A stretch of 64,000 bases of DNA from contig CBDHHO010000004.1 in assembly GCA_965263485.1 (NCBI GenBank), positions 682,001 through 746,000 on the forward strand, given 5' to 3'. Each line of letters opens with the position of its first letter. The first letter of the stretch is position 1. The position numbers were made by a program, and so were the translations under genes. Source of the DNA: Haliotispira sp965263485. GTDB lineage: Bacteria > Spirochaetota > Spirochaetia > SP-2023. Below, piece by piece: positions 26,299-34,976 of the stretch. The notes under the pieces were generated by a model, which was not told the origin of the DNA, did not search any database, and saw only the letters and a program-made list of their open reading frames with translations.

Positions 26299-26778
26299 AT
26301 GAGGAAGTTTCAATTCTCACTGGAAACCTTGCTGTCCCTTCGTCAGGCCCGGATGGAAGAACAGGAACAGAAACTTGCCGCCACGGTTGCTTCCCACAAT
26401 CGAGAGCGGGAGTGTCTGCGTTCCAACCGCGAGGCCTGGGCCCGGACCTGGGCGGGGCATTCGGCACTGGAGCCCCGGAAGAGCCACGCAGATTATTTGT
26501 ACCTTGAGCGTCTGGAGCGACAGAGCCGGGTACTGGATGAGAAGATGCACGAAGCCCGCCGGGCGATGGAGCAGGAACAGCGGCGTTACGCTGATATGCG
26601 AAAAGACCTGCGCGTGCTGGAACGGCTGCGCGAGTGCCAGTACCGCGAACACCGGCAGAAGCGTGCGCGGAAACAGGACGAAGCCAATGCCGAAATAAGC
26701 CGGGCGCACTTAGGAAAGTCGGCAAATCTAATGGCGGGACACATCGCTAAAGAGGATGCTTCATGGTCAATACCTTAA
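26299..26778 (+). CDS. fliJ: Flagellar export protein FliJ
   Basis: A 159-residue, highly charged, all-helical protein starting MRKFQFSLETLLSLRQARMEEQEQKLA, the usual FliJ opening. It has a coiled coil across most of its length. FliJ is the central stalk of the FliI ATPase ring and escorts export chaperones. It overlaps flbB by 16 bp. Confidence 0.9.
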   Translation: MRKFQFSLETLLSLRQARMEEQEQKLAATVASHNRERECLRSNREAWARTWAGHSALEPRKSHADYLYLERLERQSRVLDEKMHEARRAMEQEQRRYADMRKDLRVLERLRECQYREHRQKRARKQDEANAEISRAHLGKSANLMAGHIAKEDASWSIP

Positions 26779-27362
26779 TAAAGAGTATATTACTGCTGAT
26801 ATTGATCGTGCTGATTATGATCGGCGGACTGGTGCTTTTTGACTGGCTGGGGCTGCTGAGCCTGCGCCGGGACTTTGCCCCGGTACTGCGCCTGGTGGGT
26901 CTGAACACACCTGGAGCCGGAACACTGCCGGATGCCGCCAGCCTGAATGATGTGCGCTTGCGTCAGCAACTTGAATCGCTGGAATTGCAACGCAAAAATT
27001 TGGAAGAACAAGAGAAGCAGCTGATACAGCGCTCGGATGAACTGGACGAGCGAGAACTGGGAATTACCCAGGCCGAGGAAGAGTTGCAGCAACAGCTGAA
27101 TTCACTCGAAGAGCGGGAGAACTTGTATCGCGACCGCAGCACCAAGATCGAGCAGATCGCCCGCAACTTCGGGGGCATGCTTCCGGCTGCTGCCGTAGAT
27201 CAGATGAATGCGATGGAAGCGCTGTTGGTAGTCGATGTGCTGCGTGCGGCCGACCGGGTCGCCACTGAAGAGAATACCCCGTCGTTGGTCTCTTATTGGA
27301 TTTCCCTGATGCCCTCCGATCGCGGAGCCGAGATCAACAAACTGCTGGTCGAAAAACCCTGA
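26763..27362 (+). CDS. flbB: Periplasmic flagellar collar protein FlbB (MotE-like)
   Basis: A 199-residue protein with an N-terminal membrane anchor (about residues 7-30), a coiled coil (about 60-128, rich in E, Q and L), and a C-terminal MotE/MgtE_N-like part (FGGMLPAAAVDQMNAMEALLVVDVLRAADRVATEENTPSLVSYWISLMPSDRGAEI). In Borrelia the gene in this operon position, flbB, encodes a base protein of the spirochaete-specific collar that positions stators. It overlaps fliJ. Confidence 0.87.
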   Translation: MVNTLIKSILLLILIVLIMIGGLVLFDWLGLLSLRRDFAPVLRLVGLNTPGAGTLPDAASLNDVRLRQQLESLELQRKNLEEQEKQLIQRSDELDERELGITQAEEELQQQLNSLEERENLYRDRSTKIEQIARNFGGMLPAAAVDQMNAMEALLVVDVLRAADRVATEENTPSLVSYWISLMPSDRGAEINKLLVEKP

Positions 27363-27447
27363 ACAGACCTGATCAATGGTTTTGACAGAGAGTCTCAGGT
27401 GCAACTGCTATACCATTGAGCAAAAGCAGCATTCTCTCCGATAGATC

Positions 27448-27540
27448 CCCTCATTCCCGCGGGAGTCCAGGCACAGAGCGTTTGCAGCTAGACTCCCGTT
27501 ATCACGGGGATGACAAGATTTCACGGGAGTGACAAACATT
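27448..27540. repeat. Short palindromic repeats after flbB
   Basis: TCATTCCCGCGGGAGTC, GACTCCCGTTATCACGGGGA and TTTCACGGGAGTGACA are mutually related inverted phrases that could fold into one or two hairpins. They may end the flagellar transcript, though I see no clear T-run. Confidence 0.4.
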
Positions 27541-27622
27541 TATCGTGCTCTACGGATTGGGATTACAGATCCCGGACAGTTCCCGAGTAAGCGCTGAGTT
27601 GGCAAAGCAGATTCACCCAATT

Positions 27623-28849
27623 ATGGCAAAAAAGACCAAGCGGATTCTCACTTTTCCCACGGTGGTACCGGATGGCCGACCGCTGCGTCTGCAATATTCG
27701 GCTCTGTTCTGGCAGTTGACGTTTTTCCTGCTGCCTTCCTATGCCGTGTGGCAGGGCCTGTACCAGCGCCATCAAATCTGGTTCAGTTTAATTCTGTGGG
27801 GCTTGGCGACCCTGTTCCTGTTATTTTTTATCGATACTGAGAATCTGAAGCTGCGGACCCGAGAGCCCCGGAGCTGGCCGGGGCAAAGCCTGTGGCAGGG
27901 CCTGTGTCGCCTCCCTCTGCGCAGGCGAACCGGGAGTAGTGCGTATCCAAGAAGTATTTTTGGCGATTATGCCAACGATGGCAAGGGTGGAAGCAGTGCG
28001 GACTGGAACAATCTTGATGAGGAGGGGATTAGCATTGAGCAGTATCTGAGGCAGCGCCATCAGAGTGGCGCTGATCGGGCGCAGACCGGTTTTGACTGGA
28101 ACTGGCGGCAAAACAGCCAAAACACGGAAGAAGTCTGGGAGGGAGGGACCTCTCTACTGAAGAAACGCAGCCGGAGAGTCGGTTTCGGCCCACGCTGCCG
28201 ATGCACTCTTCAGAAACTCCGGGACGGGCAGATCTGGATGCAGAGGGCCGTACAGAAGTTCTGCTCACAATGGTCAGATGCCTGGCTGGCAACATTTCCG
28301 CAGAAGCGACTGCGGTTCAGCCATCTGTGCCTGTTCATCGGCATCCCGTTCGCCCAGTTTGCGATTTCATACTGGTGGTACAGGAGCACTTGGAGTCTTG
28401 GCATCTCGCAAGGGCCCGAAGTCTCGCCCGCACTGCGTTTATTGCAGCTGGGTGGCTTTGTTACCTATGGGAAAGTGAACCGAGCCAGTTTCTATGCGTT
28501 TCTGTTTTTTTTGAATCTGAGCTTTCCGCTCCTGAGCCAGCAGCTTAGCACCAAATTGTTCCGGGCCTTGCGTGATGGTGTCAAAAGTGACCTAGTCTTG
28601 CGGCGGATTCTGGGTGCTGCGACCCAGGGTGCATATACACTGGCATTCTGCTTGGTACTACTATTGTTGGGGCCAGCCGTCCCCGCCTACCTCATACTTG
28701 TGCTCCTCCTGAGTTTCGCGAATCTGTATCTGCGTCTGCAGTTCAGATCCCCCTCAAAAAAGCGAGGGGCGCCATTCCTGCTGCTTCTGTTCTGCCAACT
28801 GAGTTGCCTGAGCTGGTCACTGGGTCTCCTTGCGGGTTTGTGGCTATAG
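27623..28849 (+). CDS. Hypothetical polytopic membrane protein
   Basis: A 408-residue protein from ATG 27623, or 434 from GTG 27545; neither start has a convincing ribosome site. It has two hydrophobic segments near residues 30-75, a hydrophilic middle of about 150 residues rich in R, Q and S, and four or five segments in the C-terminal half. I recognise no family. It lies downstream of the flagellar operon but apart from it by 180 bp of palindromic repeats, so a flagellar role is not implied. The gene ends in a TIR-like phrase (ATAGAGGTCCC). Confidence 0.65.
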   Translation: MAKKTKRILTFPTVVPDGRPLRLQYSALFWQLTFFLLPSYAVWQGLYQRHQIWFSLILWGLATLFLLFFIDTENLKLRTREPRSWPGQSLWQGLCRLPLRRRTGSSAYPRSIFGDYANDGKGGSSADWNNLDEEGISIEQYLRQRHQSGADRAQTGFDWNWRQNSQNTEEVWEGGTSLLKKRSRRVGFGPRCRCTLQKLRDGQIWMQRAVQKFCSQWSDAWLATFPQKRLRFSHLCLFIGIPFAQFAISYWWYRSTWSLGISQGPEVSPALRLLQLGGFVTYGKVNRASFYAFLFFLNLSFPLLSQQLSTKLFRALRDGVKSDLVLRRILGAATQGAYTLAFCLVLLLLGPAVPAYLILVLLLSFANLYLRLQFRSPSKKRGAPFLLLLFCQLSCLSWSLGLLAGLWL

Positions 28850-28886
28850 AGGTCCCATAACTTTTCCCCTTGAAAGGTACATTACA

Positions 28887-30221
28887 ATGAGTATCGCCTC
28901 TTCTCTGATCTTCCCTCTGGTGGTTGCCGCAGTGCTGATTGCGCAGTTGATCGAGCTGGTCTTAAAAATCCTGAATCTGCACGCGCTGGAACGGTGGTAC
29001 CGCCGCAAAAGTCCCATAGGGGAAACGGGAGAAGACAAACAGGCAGCAGAACAGCAGGCAGCAGAACAGCAGGCAGAGCGCAGTTATCAGTACCAGAAAT
29101 CCTTGCAGCACCTGGCTCTGCTCGGTTCGGTGTTCAACGGGGGGATTTTTCTGCTGTTCCTGGCCCTGCGCCTGCCTGCCTGGCTGTTTGACCAGCTCGG
29201 TGCGATGCTGGCGGGCTCCCCTCTCTGGCACGGTGCAGCCTTTGTGGCAGTACTGCAAGGGGCTCAGTTTCTGCTGGAACTGCCTTGGGGTCTGTATCGC
29301 CGCTTTGTCGTCGAAGAGCGCTTTGGCTTCAACCAGATGGCTCCGAAAGACCTGGTCAGGGACTTGTTGCGTGGCTTCTTGCTGGCCATATTGCTGGGGT
29401 TGCCGCTGCTCCTGGGCCTGTTCTGGCTGATGAGAGCCCTACCGCTGTGGTGGCTGTGGGGCTTCTTGGCCCTGACGGGCTACCAACTGCTGTTACTTTG
29501 GCTCTACCCGGTCTTGATTGCCCCGCTGTTCAACCGCTTTACGCCACTGGGCCAAGTTCCGGAGGGCGGCCCGGACGAACTGCAGCGCAAGCAGGTTGCG
29601 CTCAAAGAGCGCCTCGAGCACTTGCTGAAACAGTGCGGTTTTGCGGCCAAAGGCCTGTTCGTGATGGACGGGAGCAAGCGCTCGCGCCACAGCAACGCAT
29701 ATTTTACCGGCTTTGGCAGGTACCGCCGCATCGTACTGTTTGACACTTTGATTCAGGACCTGGAACAGGAACAGCTGGCGGCGGTGCTGGCACACGAAAT
29801 CGGGCACTACCGGAAGGGGCACATACCTAAACGCATGCTGCAAAGTATGCTGTGGCTGTTGTTGGGCTTTCTGGGCCTGTACCTGCTCTCGCGCTGGCAG
29901 GAGCTGTTTCTCGGCTTTGGTTTTGCACACCTGCCGGGGAAGCCGCCCCATCCCGCCGTGCTGCTGTTTGTCGGTGTGGTACTCAGTAGCCTCCCGGGGC
30001 TGCTGCTCCGCCGCTTGGGAAACCACTTCTCGCGCAAGCACGAGTTCGAAGCGGATGCCTATGCCGCACAGGTGATGGGCAGCGGCCGCTGCCTGCGTGA
30101 GGCACTGGAGCTGCTGCACCGCGAAAACCTGAGCAACCCGGCACCGCATCCTGGCTATGCGGCCCAGTACTACAGTCACCCGGCCCTGCCCGAGCGCCTG
30201 GCAGTGTTAGAGGTGCCTTAA
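28887..30221 (+). CDS. M48-family membrane metalloprotease (Ste24/CAAX protease type)
   Basis: A 444-residue protein with several membrane segments. The zinc site is LAHEIGHYRKGH (HExxH, near residue 303), and the second zinc ligand lies in HFSRKHEFEADAYAAQVMG (ExxxD). The arrangement matches Ste24-type proteases, which in bacteria act in envelope protein quality control. An insert of Q/A/E repeats (about residue 50) comes from a short DNA direct repeat. ATG 28887 was chosen over an upstream frame start overlapping the previous gene. Confidence 0.88.
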   Translation: MSIASSLIFPLVVAAVLIAQLIELVLKILNLHALERWYRRKSPIGETGEDKQAAEQQAAEQQAERSYQYQKSLQHLALLGSVFNGGIFLLFLALRLPAWLFDQLGAMLAGSPLWHGAAFVAVLQGAQFLLELPWGLYRRFVVEERFGFNQMAPKDLVRDLLRGFLLAILLGLPLLLGLFWLMRALPLWWLWGFLALTGYQLLLLWLYPVLIAPLFNRFTPLGQVPEGGPDELQRKQVALKERLEHLLKQCGFAAKGLFVMDGSKRSRHSNAYFTGFGRYRRIVLFDTLIQDLEQEQLAAVLAHEIGHYRKGHIPKRMLQSMLWLLLGFLGLYLLSRWQELFLGFGFAHLPGKPPHPAVLLFVGVVLSSLPGLLLRRLGNHFSRKHEFEADAYAAQVMGSGRCLREALELLHRENLSNPAPHPGYAAQYYSHPALPERLAVLEVP

Positions 30222-30325
30222 AGAGTTGAGCCGCATAGCTGAGCGGAACCTCGAGAAAAATTCTCGCAAGAAACAAGGTTCCCAACAGTTTCCCCACAAC
30301 TTTCTGATGATTTCCCAACAATATC

Positions 30326-31234
30326 TCAGCCGGGAAAGACGATCGTGCGGTTCTGAAAGCGCAGTACGCGCTGTTCGGTGTGGGCCCGGACGGCCTGTAG
30401 CAACACATATTTCTCAACGCTGCGGCCCTTGCGCACCAAGTCTTTGATACTGTCGCGGTGGCTGACGGTCTGGATGTCCTGGACGATGATCGGGCCTTGG
30501 TCCAGTTCGGCCGTCACGTAGTGGCTGGTGGCCCCGATAATCTTGACCCCGCGTTCGTAAGCCTGGTGATAGGGTCTGGCTCCTTTGAAGGCCGGCAAAA
30601 ACGAGTGATGGATATTGATGGCCTGGGCCGGGCTCCGCTCCAAAAATTCCGGCGAGAGGATCTGCATGTAGCGGGCCAGAATCAGCAGCTCAATCTGCTC
30701 ACGCTCTAATAATTCCAGCTGGCACCGTTCTGCTTGAGTCTTTTGGTCGGCCTTCTGGGTCTCGGGTGAAACCGGGCTGCCGTCTTTTGTCACAGCAAAG
30801 TCGATATAGTGAAACGGCAAATTGAAGTGCCGGGCTACCGGCTCCAACTTCTGGTGATTGCTGATCACACAGCGGAAATCACAGTTTAGTTCGTTGCGAT
30901 GTACCAGCAGGTCGTAGAGGCAGTGATCGTAATGCGAGACAAAGATGGCACTGCGCAGCTTGCGGCCATTGATGTCCATCTGCCAGTTCATCGACAGGCC
31001 CCGGGCCAAGGGGGCGAACTGTTTCCTCAGCTCCTGAGCGGCATGTTCCGCCGTTTCTGCTGGGCCCTGTATGGCCCAGGCAAAGCGGGCAAAAAACTGC
31101 CGGGCATCCTGGTCAAAGTGCTGGTTGGCACTGTAGATATTGCCTCCATGCTGATGGATAAAGGCAGCGACACTGGCAACCACACCTTTCTGATCCGGGC
31201 AGGAGAGCAACAGGGTAAATGAAAACTGATCCAA
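30326..31234 (-). CDS. purU: Formyltetrahydrofolate deformylase
   Basis: A 302-residue protein with an N-terminal ACT domain (LLLSCPDQKGVVASVAAFIHQHGGNI) and a C-terminal formyltransferase-fold domain carrying the catalytic set: NIHHSFLPAFKGARPYHQAYERGVKIIGATSHYVTAELDQGPII. It hydrolyses 10-formyl-THF to formate and THF, balancing one-carbon pools. It lies 13 bp downstream of the P83/100 gene. Confidence 0.95.
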   Translation of the reverse strand: MDQFSFTLLLSCPDQKGVVASVAAFIHQHGGNIYSANQHFDQDARQFFARFAWAIQGPAETAEHAAQELRKQFAPLARGLSMNWQMDINGRKLRSAIFVSHYDHCLYDLLVHRNELNCDFRCVISNHQKLEPVARHFNLPFHYIDFAVTKDGSPVSPETQKADQKTQAERCQLELLEREQIELLILARYMQILSPEFLERSPAQAINIHHSFLPAFKGARPYHQAYERGVKIIGATSHYVTAELDQGPIIVQDIQTVSHRDSIKDLVRKGRSVEKYVLLQAVRAHTEQRVLRFQNRTIVFPG

Positions 31235-31247
31235 AGCAGGGCCTCGA

Positions 31248-33023
31248 TTACGGTTTCAACTCTTTTTTACGATGCAATGTAATGCGATCGAGCAGTACAA
31301 AAGCGCCGTTCACAGTTTCGACCAGCACATAGTCATCGATAAACTGGAGCCCTGTGGCGGGCCGCAGGATTTCATCGGACCGGGACAGCAGCTCCAGCTC
31401 TTGGTTGAAACGACCCATCGTGCCATCTCTGAGGAAGGCAAACAACTGGTCCTGGGCCTCCCAGACACCACTGTCGGGGTGGATATCATCGGGCCCCTGC
31501 ATCTCGTAGTCTAAGTTCTTCTTGAGCTTGAGCAAACGGATGCGGCGACTGCTGAGCCTGACCTCGGCACTGCTTCCCTGCTTTGTTTCCGGTGAGTTCG
31601 TGATATCGTGCTCCCCGGCCACAACTATGTAGCCCGAATCATTGGCCACCAGTTGCAGGCTGCGCACGGAATTGACTTCCGAACGCCTGACGATTTCGAG
31701 CTGAGCGATGCCGTAGAAGCGATAGAAGTTGTTCTTGAACGGCAGCAGCACGACTTTTGTGCCGACGGGCAGAGCCCGCTCTTCCTCTTGCCCGGCGTCC
31801 TCGTCTGCCCTATCCTCGTCCGTGACCGCAACGCTGCTTTCTGCCGAGTCCTTCTGCTCCTCCTGTTCTTCCTGCTCTTCTGCCGCATTGTTTTCTTGCT
31901 GCTGCTGTTCGCGGTTCAGTTCGCGTTGTTCCTTGCCCAGATTGTCCTGGCGCTGAGCGATGGTATTTTGAGTTGCGCCCAGGTCGTTCTGCGACTTCCG
32001 ATTGTTCTGCAACTGCTCTTTCAATTCCTGCTCCCGCTCTAGGTTGTTCTCACGCTCGGCCAGGTCGTCGGTGACTGCGGTGCGGGCTCGTGTGGTGTCC
32101 AGCTGTTTCTGAAGTTCGCGGTTCTGTTCTTGCAAATCGCCCTGCTTTTCTTCGAGGGCCTGCTGATCGTTACTCAGTTGTTCCTGACGCAGCCCCAGCA
32201 TGTCCTGACGCAGCTCCATGGCCTTGCCGGAATCTTCTTCGCGCAGATACTCGGAAACCGCTTTCTTGCCGGTCTCATCGAGGTTGGGACCGGATTGCTG
32301 GTTGAGCAGCGGATTGCTGCTCAAGGGTATGATCAGTTGTGTCGCCCCGGGCCAGTCGGAGTAATTGGTACTCAGGCCAATGCTCTCGGGCTGCAGGGCC
32401 GCATTCACCGCCAAACTGAATCTTTGCTGGAAGTAGGCTGCATTTTGACGATAGTAGGCGTTGTAATAGGTTGTGAACACACTGATGGTATCTGCTGCTT
32501 CGGCCTCATAATCATAGCGCGCTTGCAGATAGCCGGAGATAATATGACGCAGGTTGCGGATGTGGTCGACCCCGGCACTGGCACCCAGACTCAGGATGTC
32601 GGCACCGAACAACTCCGGCTGCTCACCGGGAATATGCTGCACCGTGTACTTGCCCGCATAGTCTGAGCCCCCCTCATCATCCAACCCGGCCAGATGGGTG
32701 CCGATGGCAATGATGTCAGCCAGGCTGTCCACGACCGCGTGGGGCCCGACATAGCTGGTAAACTCAACGGGCCCTGCCGACTGCAATTCCGCGTGGGCCA
32801 CCTCAGGCGGCACTGTCTGTTCGGGGACGGCTGTGGCGCTCACATCTTGAGCCGCCAGATAGCCGGCAGCTTCCCCGGAAACAGAGCCGGGAAACCAGAG
32901 CCACCATAGGCCGAACAGCCCCGGCAGCAACGCTTGCAGCCATGGCAGCGGGCGGAAATGAGAGCTTGCGGGGTAAGAGTGAACAAAGTTTTTCACGATT
33001 CCTGCCTTCAGCGTTCCCTCCAT
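31248..33023 (-). CDS. P83/100-family protein
   Basis: A 591-residue protein with an N-terminal hydrophobic stretch ending SGEAAG (export signal) and a domain of about 170 residues (GPVEFTSYVGPHAVVDSLADIIAIG, FSLAVNAALQPESIGLSTNYSDW) matching the Borrelia P83/100 N-terminus. A long E/Q/N coiled coil follows (about 270-390) and a C-terminal beta-rich domain (LPVGTKVVLLPFKNNFYRFYGIAQLEIV). The family is confined to spirochaetes, is antigenic, and has no assigned activity. A GTG at 32996, nearer the signal peptide, is an alternative start. Confidence 0.85.
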   Translation of the reverse strand: MEGTLKAGIVKNFVHSYPASSHFRPLPWLQALLPGLFGLWWLWFPGSVSGEAAGYLAAQDVSATAVPEQTVPPEVAHAELQSAGPVEFTSYVGPHAVVDSLADIIAIGTHLAGLDDEGGSDYAGKYTVQHIPGEQPELFGADILSLGASAGVDHIRNLRHIISGYLQARYDYEAEAADTISVFTTYYNAYYRQNAAYFQQRFSLAVNAALQPESIGLSTNYSDWPGATQLIIPLSSNPLLNQQSGPNLDETGKKAVSEYLREEDSGKAMELRQDMLGLRQEQLSNDQQALEEKQGDLQEQNRELQKQLDTTRARTAVTDDLAERENNLEREQELKEQLQNNRKSQNDLGATQNTIAQRQDNLGKEQRELNREQQQQENNAAEEQEEQEEQKDSAESSVAVTDEDRADEDAGQEEERALPVGTKVVLLPFKNNFYRFYGIAQLEIVRRSEVNSVRSLQLVANDSGYIVVAGEHDITNSPETKQGSSAEVRLSSRRIRLLKLKKNLDYEMQGPDDIHPDSGVWEAQDQLFAFLRDGTMGRFNQELELLSRSDEILRPATGLQFIDDYVLVETVNGAFVLLDRITLHRKKELKP

Positions 33024-33095
33024 CGACGGGGATCGCCTGTGTTCGGATTGGGCCGGGCAAGGAGCCAGGCCCGTGGGCTTCGATACAATGCCTAA

Positions 33096-33259
33096 GGGGA
33101 CCTCTAAAAATTCGCTTTCGATGCTGAATCAGCGAGATTTTGTCGATAGCGAGGAAGTGAAGCCGAGGCATACTTTACTGTATGGTAAGGCTTTGCTGAC
33201 GAAGCTATTCGGCAACAAGATCGCGATTCAGCGCGAAATTGGAATTTTTAGAGGTCCCC
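33096..33259. repeat. Full-length TIR element with 4-bp target duplication (CTAA)
   Basis: A 164-bp copy with perfect GGGGACCTCTAAAAATTC inverted ends, flanked on both sides by CTAA. It lies upstream of the P83/100 gene. Confidence 0.9.
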
Positions 33260-33516
33260 CTAATATAATTGAGCGTCCCTCAAGAATCCATTCTGCTTTT
33301 TTACGCTATTCGCGGAAAAGACCGGGCCCGAGGGCTCCATCAAGAAGGATGGGAGCGACTCTCAACAAGGTATCAGGGAAGTATAAAAAAAACATCATTT
33401 TTATAGGATATTTTTGTTTGTTCTTTTGAAGCTAAAAATTCCCCACCACAGAAAGATGCTGCGCCAGCTCGCATTTTTTAATTGCGCTGTACGGACAAAA
33501 CAGCTATATTGAAGCT

Positions 33517-34626
33517 ATGGCAAGTTGCGACAGCGCGTACAAATACCTGTTCTCGAACCCAGCAATCCTGTGCAAACTCATCCACGCCTTCATTGAGGAG
33601 GACTTTAGCGCCAAAATCCAGCCCGACAGCCTGCGCAAACTCGACCCGTCTCACCTCTCTGCCACGCTCCAGCAGCGCGAATCGGACCTGCTCTATGAGG
33701 TGCGCCTGGACAATCAAACAGCCTATCTGTATATCCTGCTCGAATTCCAGTCCACAGCCCCCAAGCATATGGCCATCCGCCTGCTCAGCTATATATCCCT
33801 GTTTTACGAACGCCTCATCAAGGAAGGCAAAAACAGCAAAGGCAAGTTGCCCCCAGTATTTCCATTGGTGCTCTACAACGGAGACCGCCCCTGGAATGCG
33901 CCCCGCAGCACCAGCGAACTGATCAGCAGCAACGAAATACCCGCAAAATACCTACCCCACTTTCAATATGCTCTCATTGACGAGAAGCGCATCCCCGACC
34001 CAAAAATCCACAAATTGCACAACCTCATCAGCGCGGTAATTTGTGCCGAGAAATACGGCAGACCAGGGGAGTGGGAAGCGCGAATCCCGCAAATCATAGA
34101 ATTCCTGCGCGATGAACCCGGGCCCGAAATCACCATTTTCAGGCGCTGGATTGCCTTGCTGTTTGGCGAAGGCATGAACGAATCAGAATACAATCAAATC
34201 ACCGCACCAGAGGAGGTACAGAAGATGTTGGCAACACTGGCAGAAGATCTAAAAGCTGAGGGCAGACAAGAAGGCGAAAAACTGGGCATGCAGAAAGGTT
34301 GGGAAGAAGGCGAAAAACTGGGCATGCAGAAAGGTTGGGAAGAAGGCGAAAAACTGGGCATGCAGAAAGGTTGGGAAGAAGGTGAAAAACTGGGCATGCG
34401 AAAAGGTCGGGAAGAAGGTCGGGAAGAAGGTCGGGAAGAAGGTGAAAAACTAGGCATGCGGAAAGGCCGGGAAGAAGGTCGGGAAGAAGGTCGGGAAGAA
34501 GGTCGGGAAGAAGGACGGCGTGAAGCTGCCCGGAAAATGAAAGAATCCGGGCTGTCGATTGAGCAGATTGCAAGGTTTACCGGTCTGAGCCACCGCGAAA
34601 TTACCGGGTTGAGAGAGGGCGAATAG
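33517..34626 (+). CDS. Rpn-family (PD-(D/E)XK-like) recombination-promoting nuclease/putative transposase
   Basis: A 369-residue protein. The N-terminal 230 residues match the YhgA/Rpn family: SAYKYLFSNPAILCKLIHAFI, RESDLLYEVRLDNQTAYLYILLEFQS (nuclease core with E and Q), MAIRLLSYISLFYERL, FPLVLYNGDRPW. Residues about 250-335 are repeats of EGEKLGMQKGWE and REEGREEG. The C-terminus is a small helix-turn-helix-like end (GLSIEQIARFTGLSHREI). Rpn proteins are DNA endonucleases that raise RecA-independent recombination. It is flanked by repeats. Confidence 0.83.
   Translation: MASCDSAYKYLFSNPAILCKLIHAFIEEDFSAKIQPDSLRKLDPSHLSATLQQRESDLLYEVRLDNQTAYLYILLEFQSTAPKHMAIRLLSYISLFYERLIKEGKNSKGKLPPVFPLVLYNGDRPWNAPRSTSELISSNEIPAKYLPHFQYALIDEKRIPDPKIHKLHNLISAVICAEKYGRPGEWEARIPQIIEFLRDEPGPEITIFRRWIALLFGEGMNESEYNQITAPEEVQKMLATLAEDLKAEGRQEGEKLGMQKGWEEGEKLGMQKGWEEGEKLGMQKGWEEGEKLGMRKGREEGREEGREEGEKLGMRKGREEGREEGREEGREEGRREAARKMKESGLSIEQIARFTGLSHREITGLREGE
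34270..34518 (+). repeat. In-frame 36-bp tandem repeats in the Rpn-family gene
   Basis: Three near-identical 36-bp units (starting 34270, 34306, 34342), then variants and 12-bp GGTCGGGAAGAA units. All units are multiples of three, so copy changes alter protein length without breaking the frame. Confidence 0.85.
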
Positions 34627-34907
34627 AAAGCCTGAAAGGGGCTCCTGGAGTTGGCTTTCGCCAGCTCGCAGAAAAAGATGGTTGGGCCTTGGCTGCGCAC
34701 GGCCCTCCCCATTTCTCCCATGCTGCGCCAGCTCGCCCAGTTGTCAAGGAGGAAGGTCGGGCCTTGGCTCCGCACGGCCCTCTTTCTCCCAAGAAAAGCA
34801 AATTTTTGGAGATTTTCCTGCGATCTTCTTGCCCTCCGCGGGGAAATCGTATATTCTTAAAGAAGAACAAGCCATTTCATAACCCCATTTTATCTTTTAT
34901 TAAAACC
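34627..34907. repeat. Intergenic block shared with 50.86-51.1 kb
   Basis: It contains copies of GCCTTGGCTGCGCACGGCCC and CATGCTGCGCCAGCTCGC, a worn TIR (AAATTTTTGGAGATTTTCC), then sequence nearly identical to the reverse complement of 50857-50985 (CCCTCCGCGGGGAAATCGTA onwards). No gene is seen. It is the upstream part of a duplicated lipoprotein promoter cassette. Confidence 0.65.
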
Positions 34908-34927
34908 ATTCCGACCTTGGCCGGAAC
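34908..34927 (+). promoter_or_regulatory. Palindromic upstream site of lipoprotein locus 1
   Basis: ATTCCGACCTTGGCCGGAAC, an inverted repeat 50 bp before the start codon. The same site is at 50837 (locus 2) and, as a perfect palindrome, at 56397 (locus 3). It may be an operator or an early transcript hairpin. Confidence 0.55.
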
Positions 34928-34976
34928 ATCATCTTTATGTATTATTTTGCATAATAATACCAAGGAGTATTGCATT

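Noticed and set aside
27363..27544. CRISPR or tRNA in the palindromic gap after flbB
   Set aside because: The inverted phrases are short and irregular, with no repeat-spacer pattern and no cloverleaf.
33121..33256. Conserved open frame inside the 164-bp repeats (MLNQRDFVDSEEVKP...) as a small gene
   Set aside because: It is open in several copies only because the copies are near-identical DNA. It has no ribosome site, its ends are the inverted repeats, and the opposite strand is equally open.
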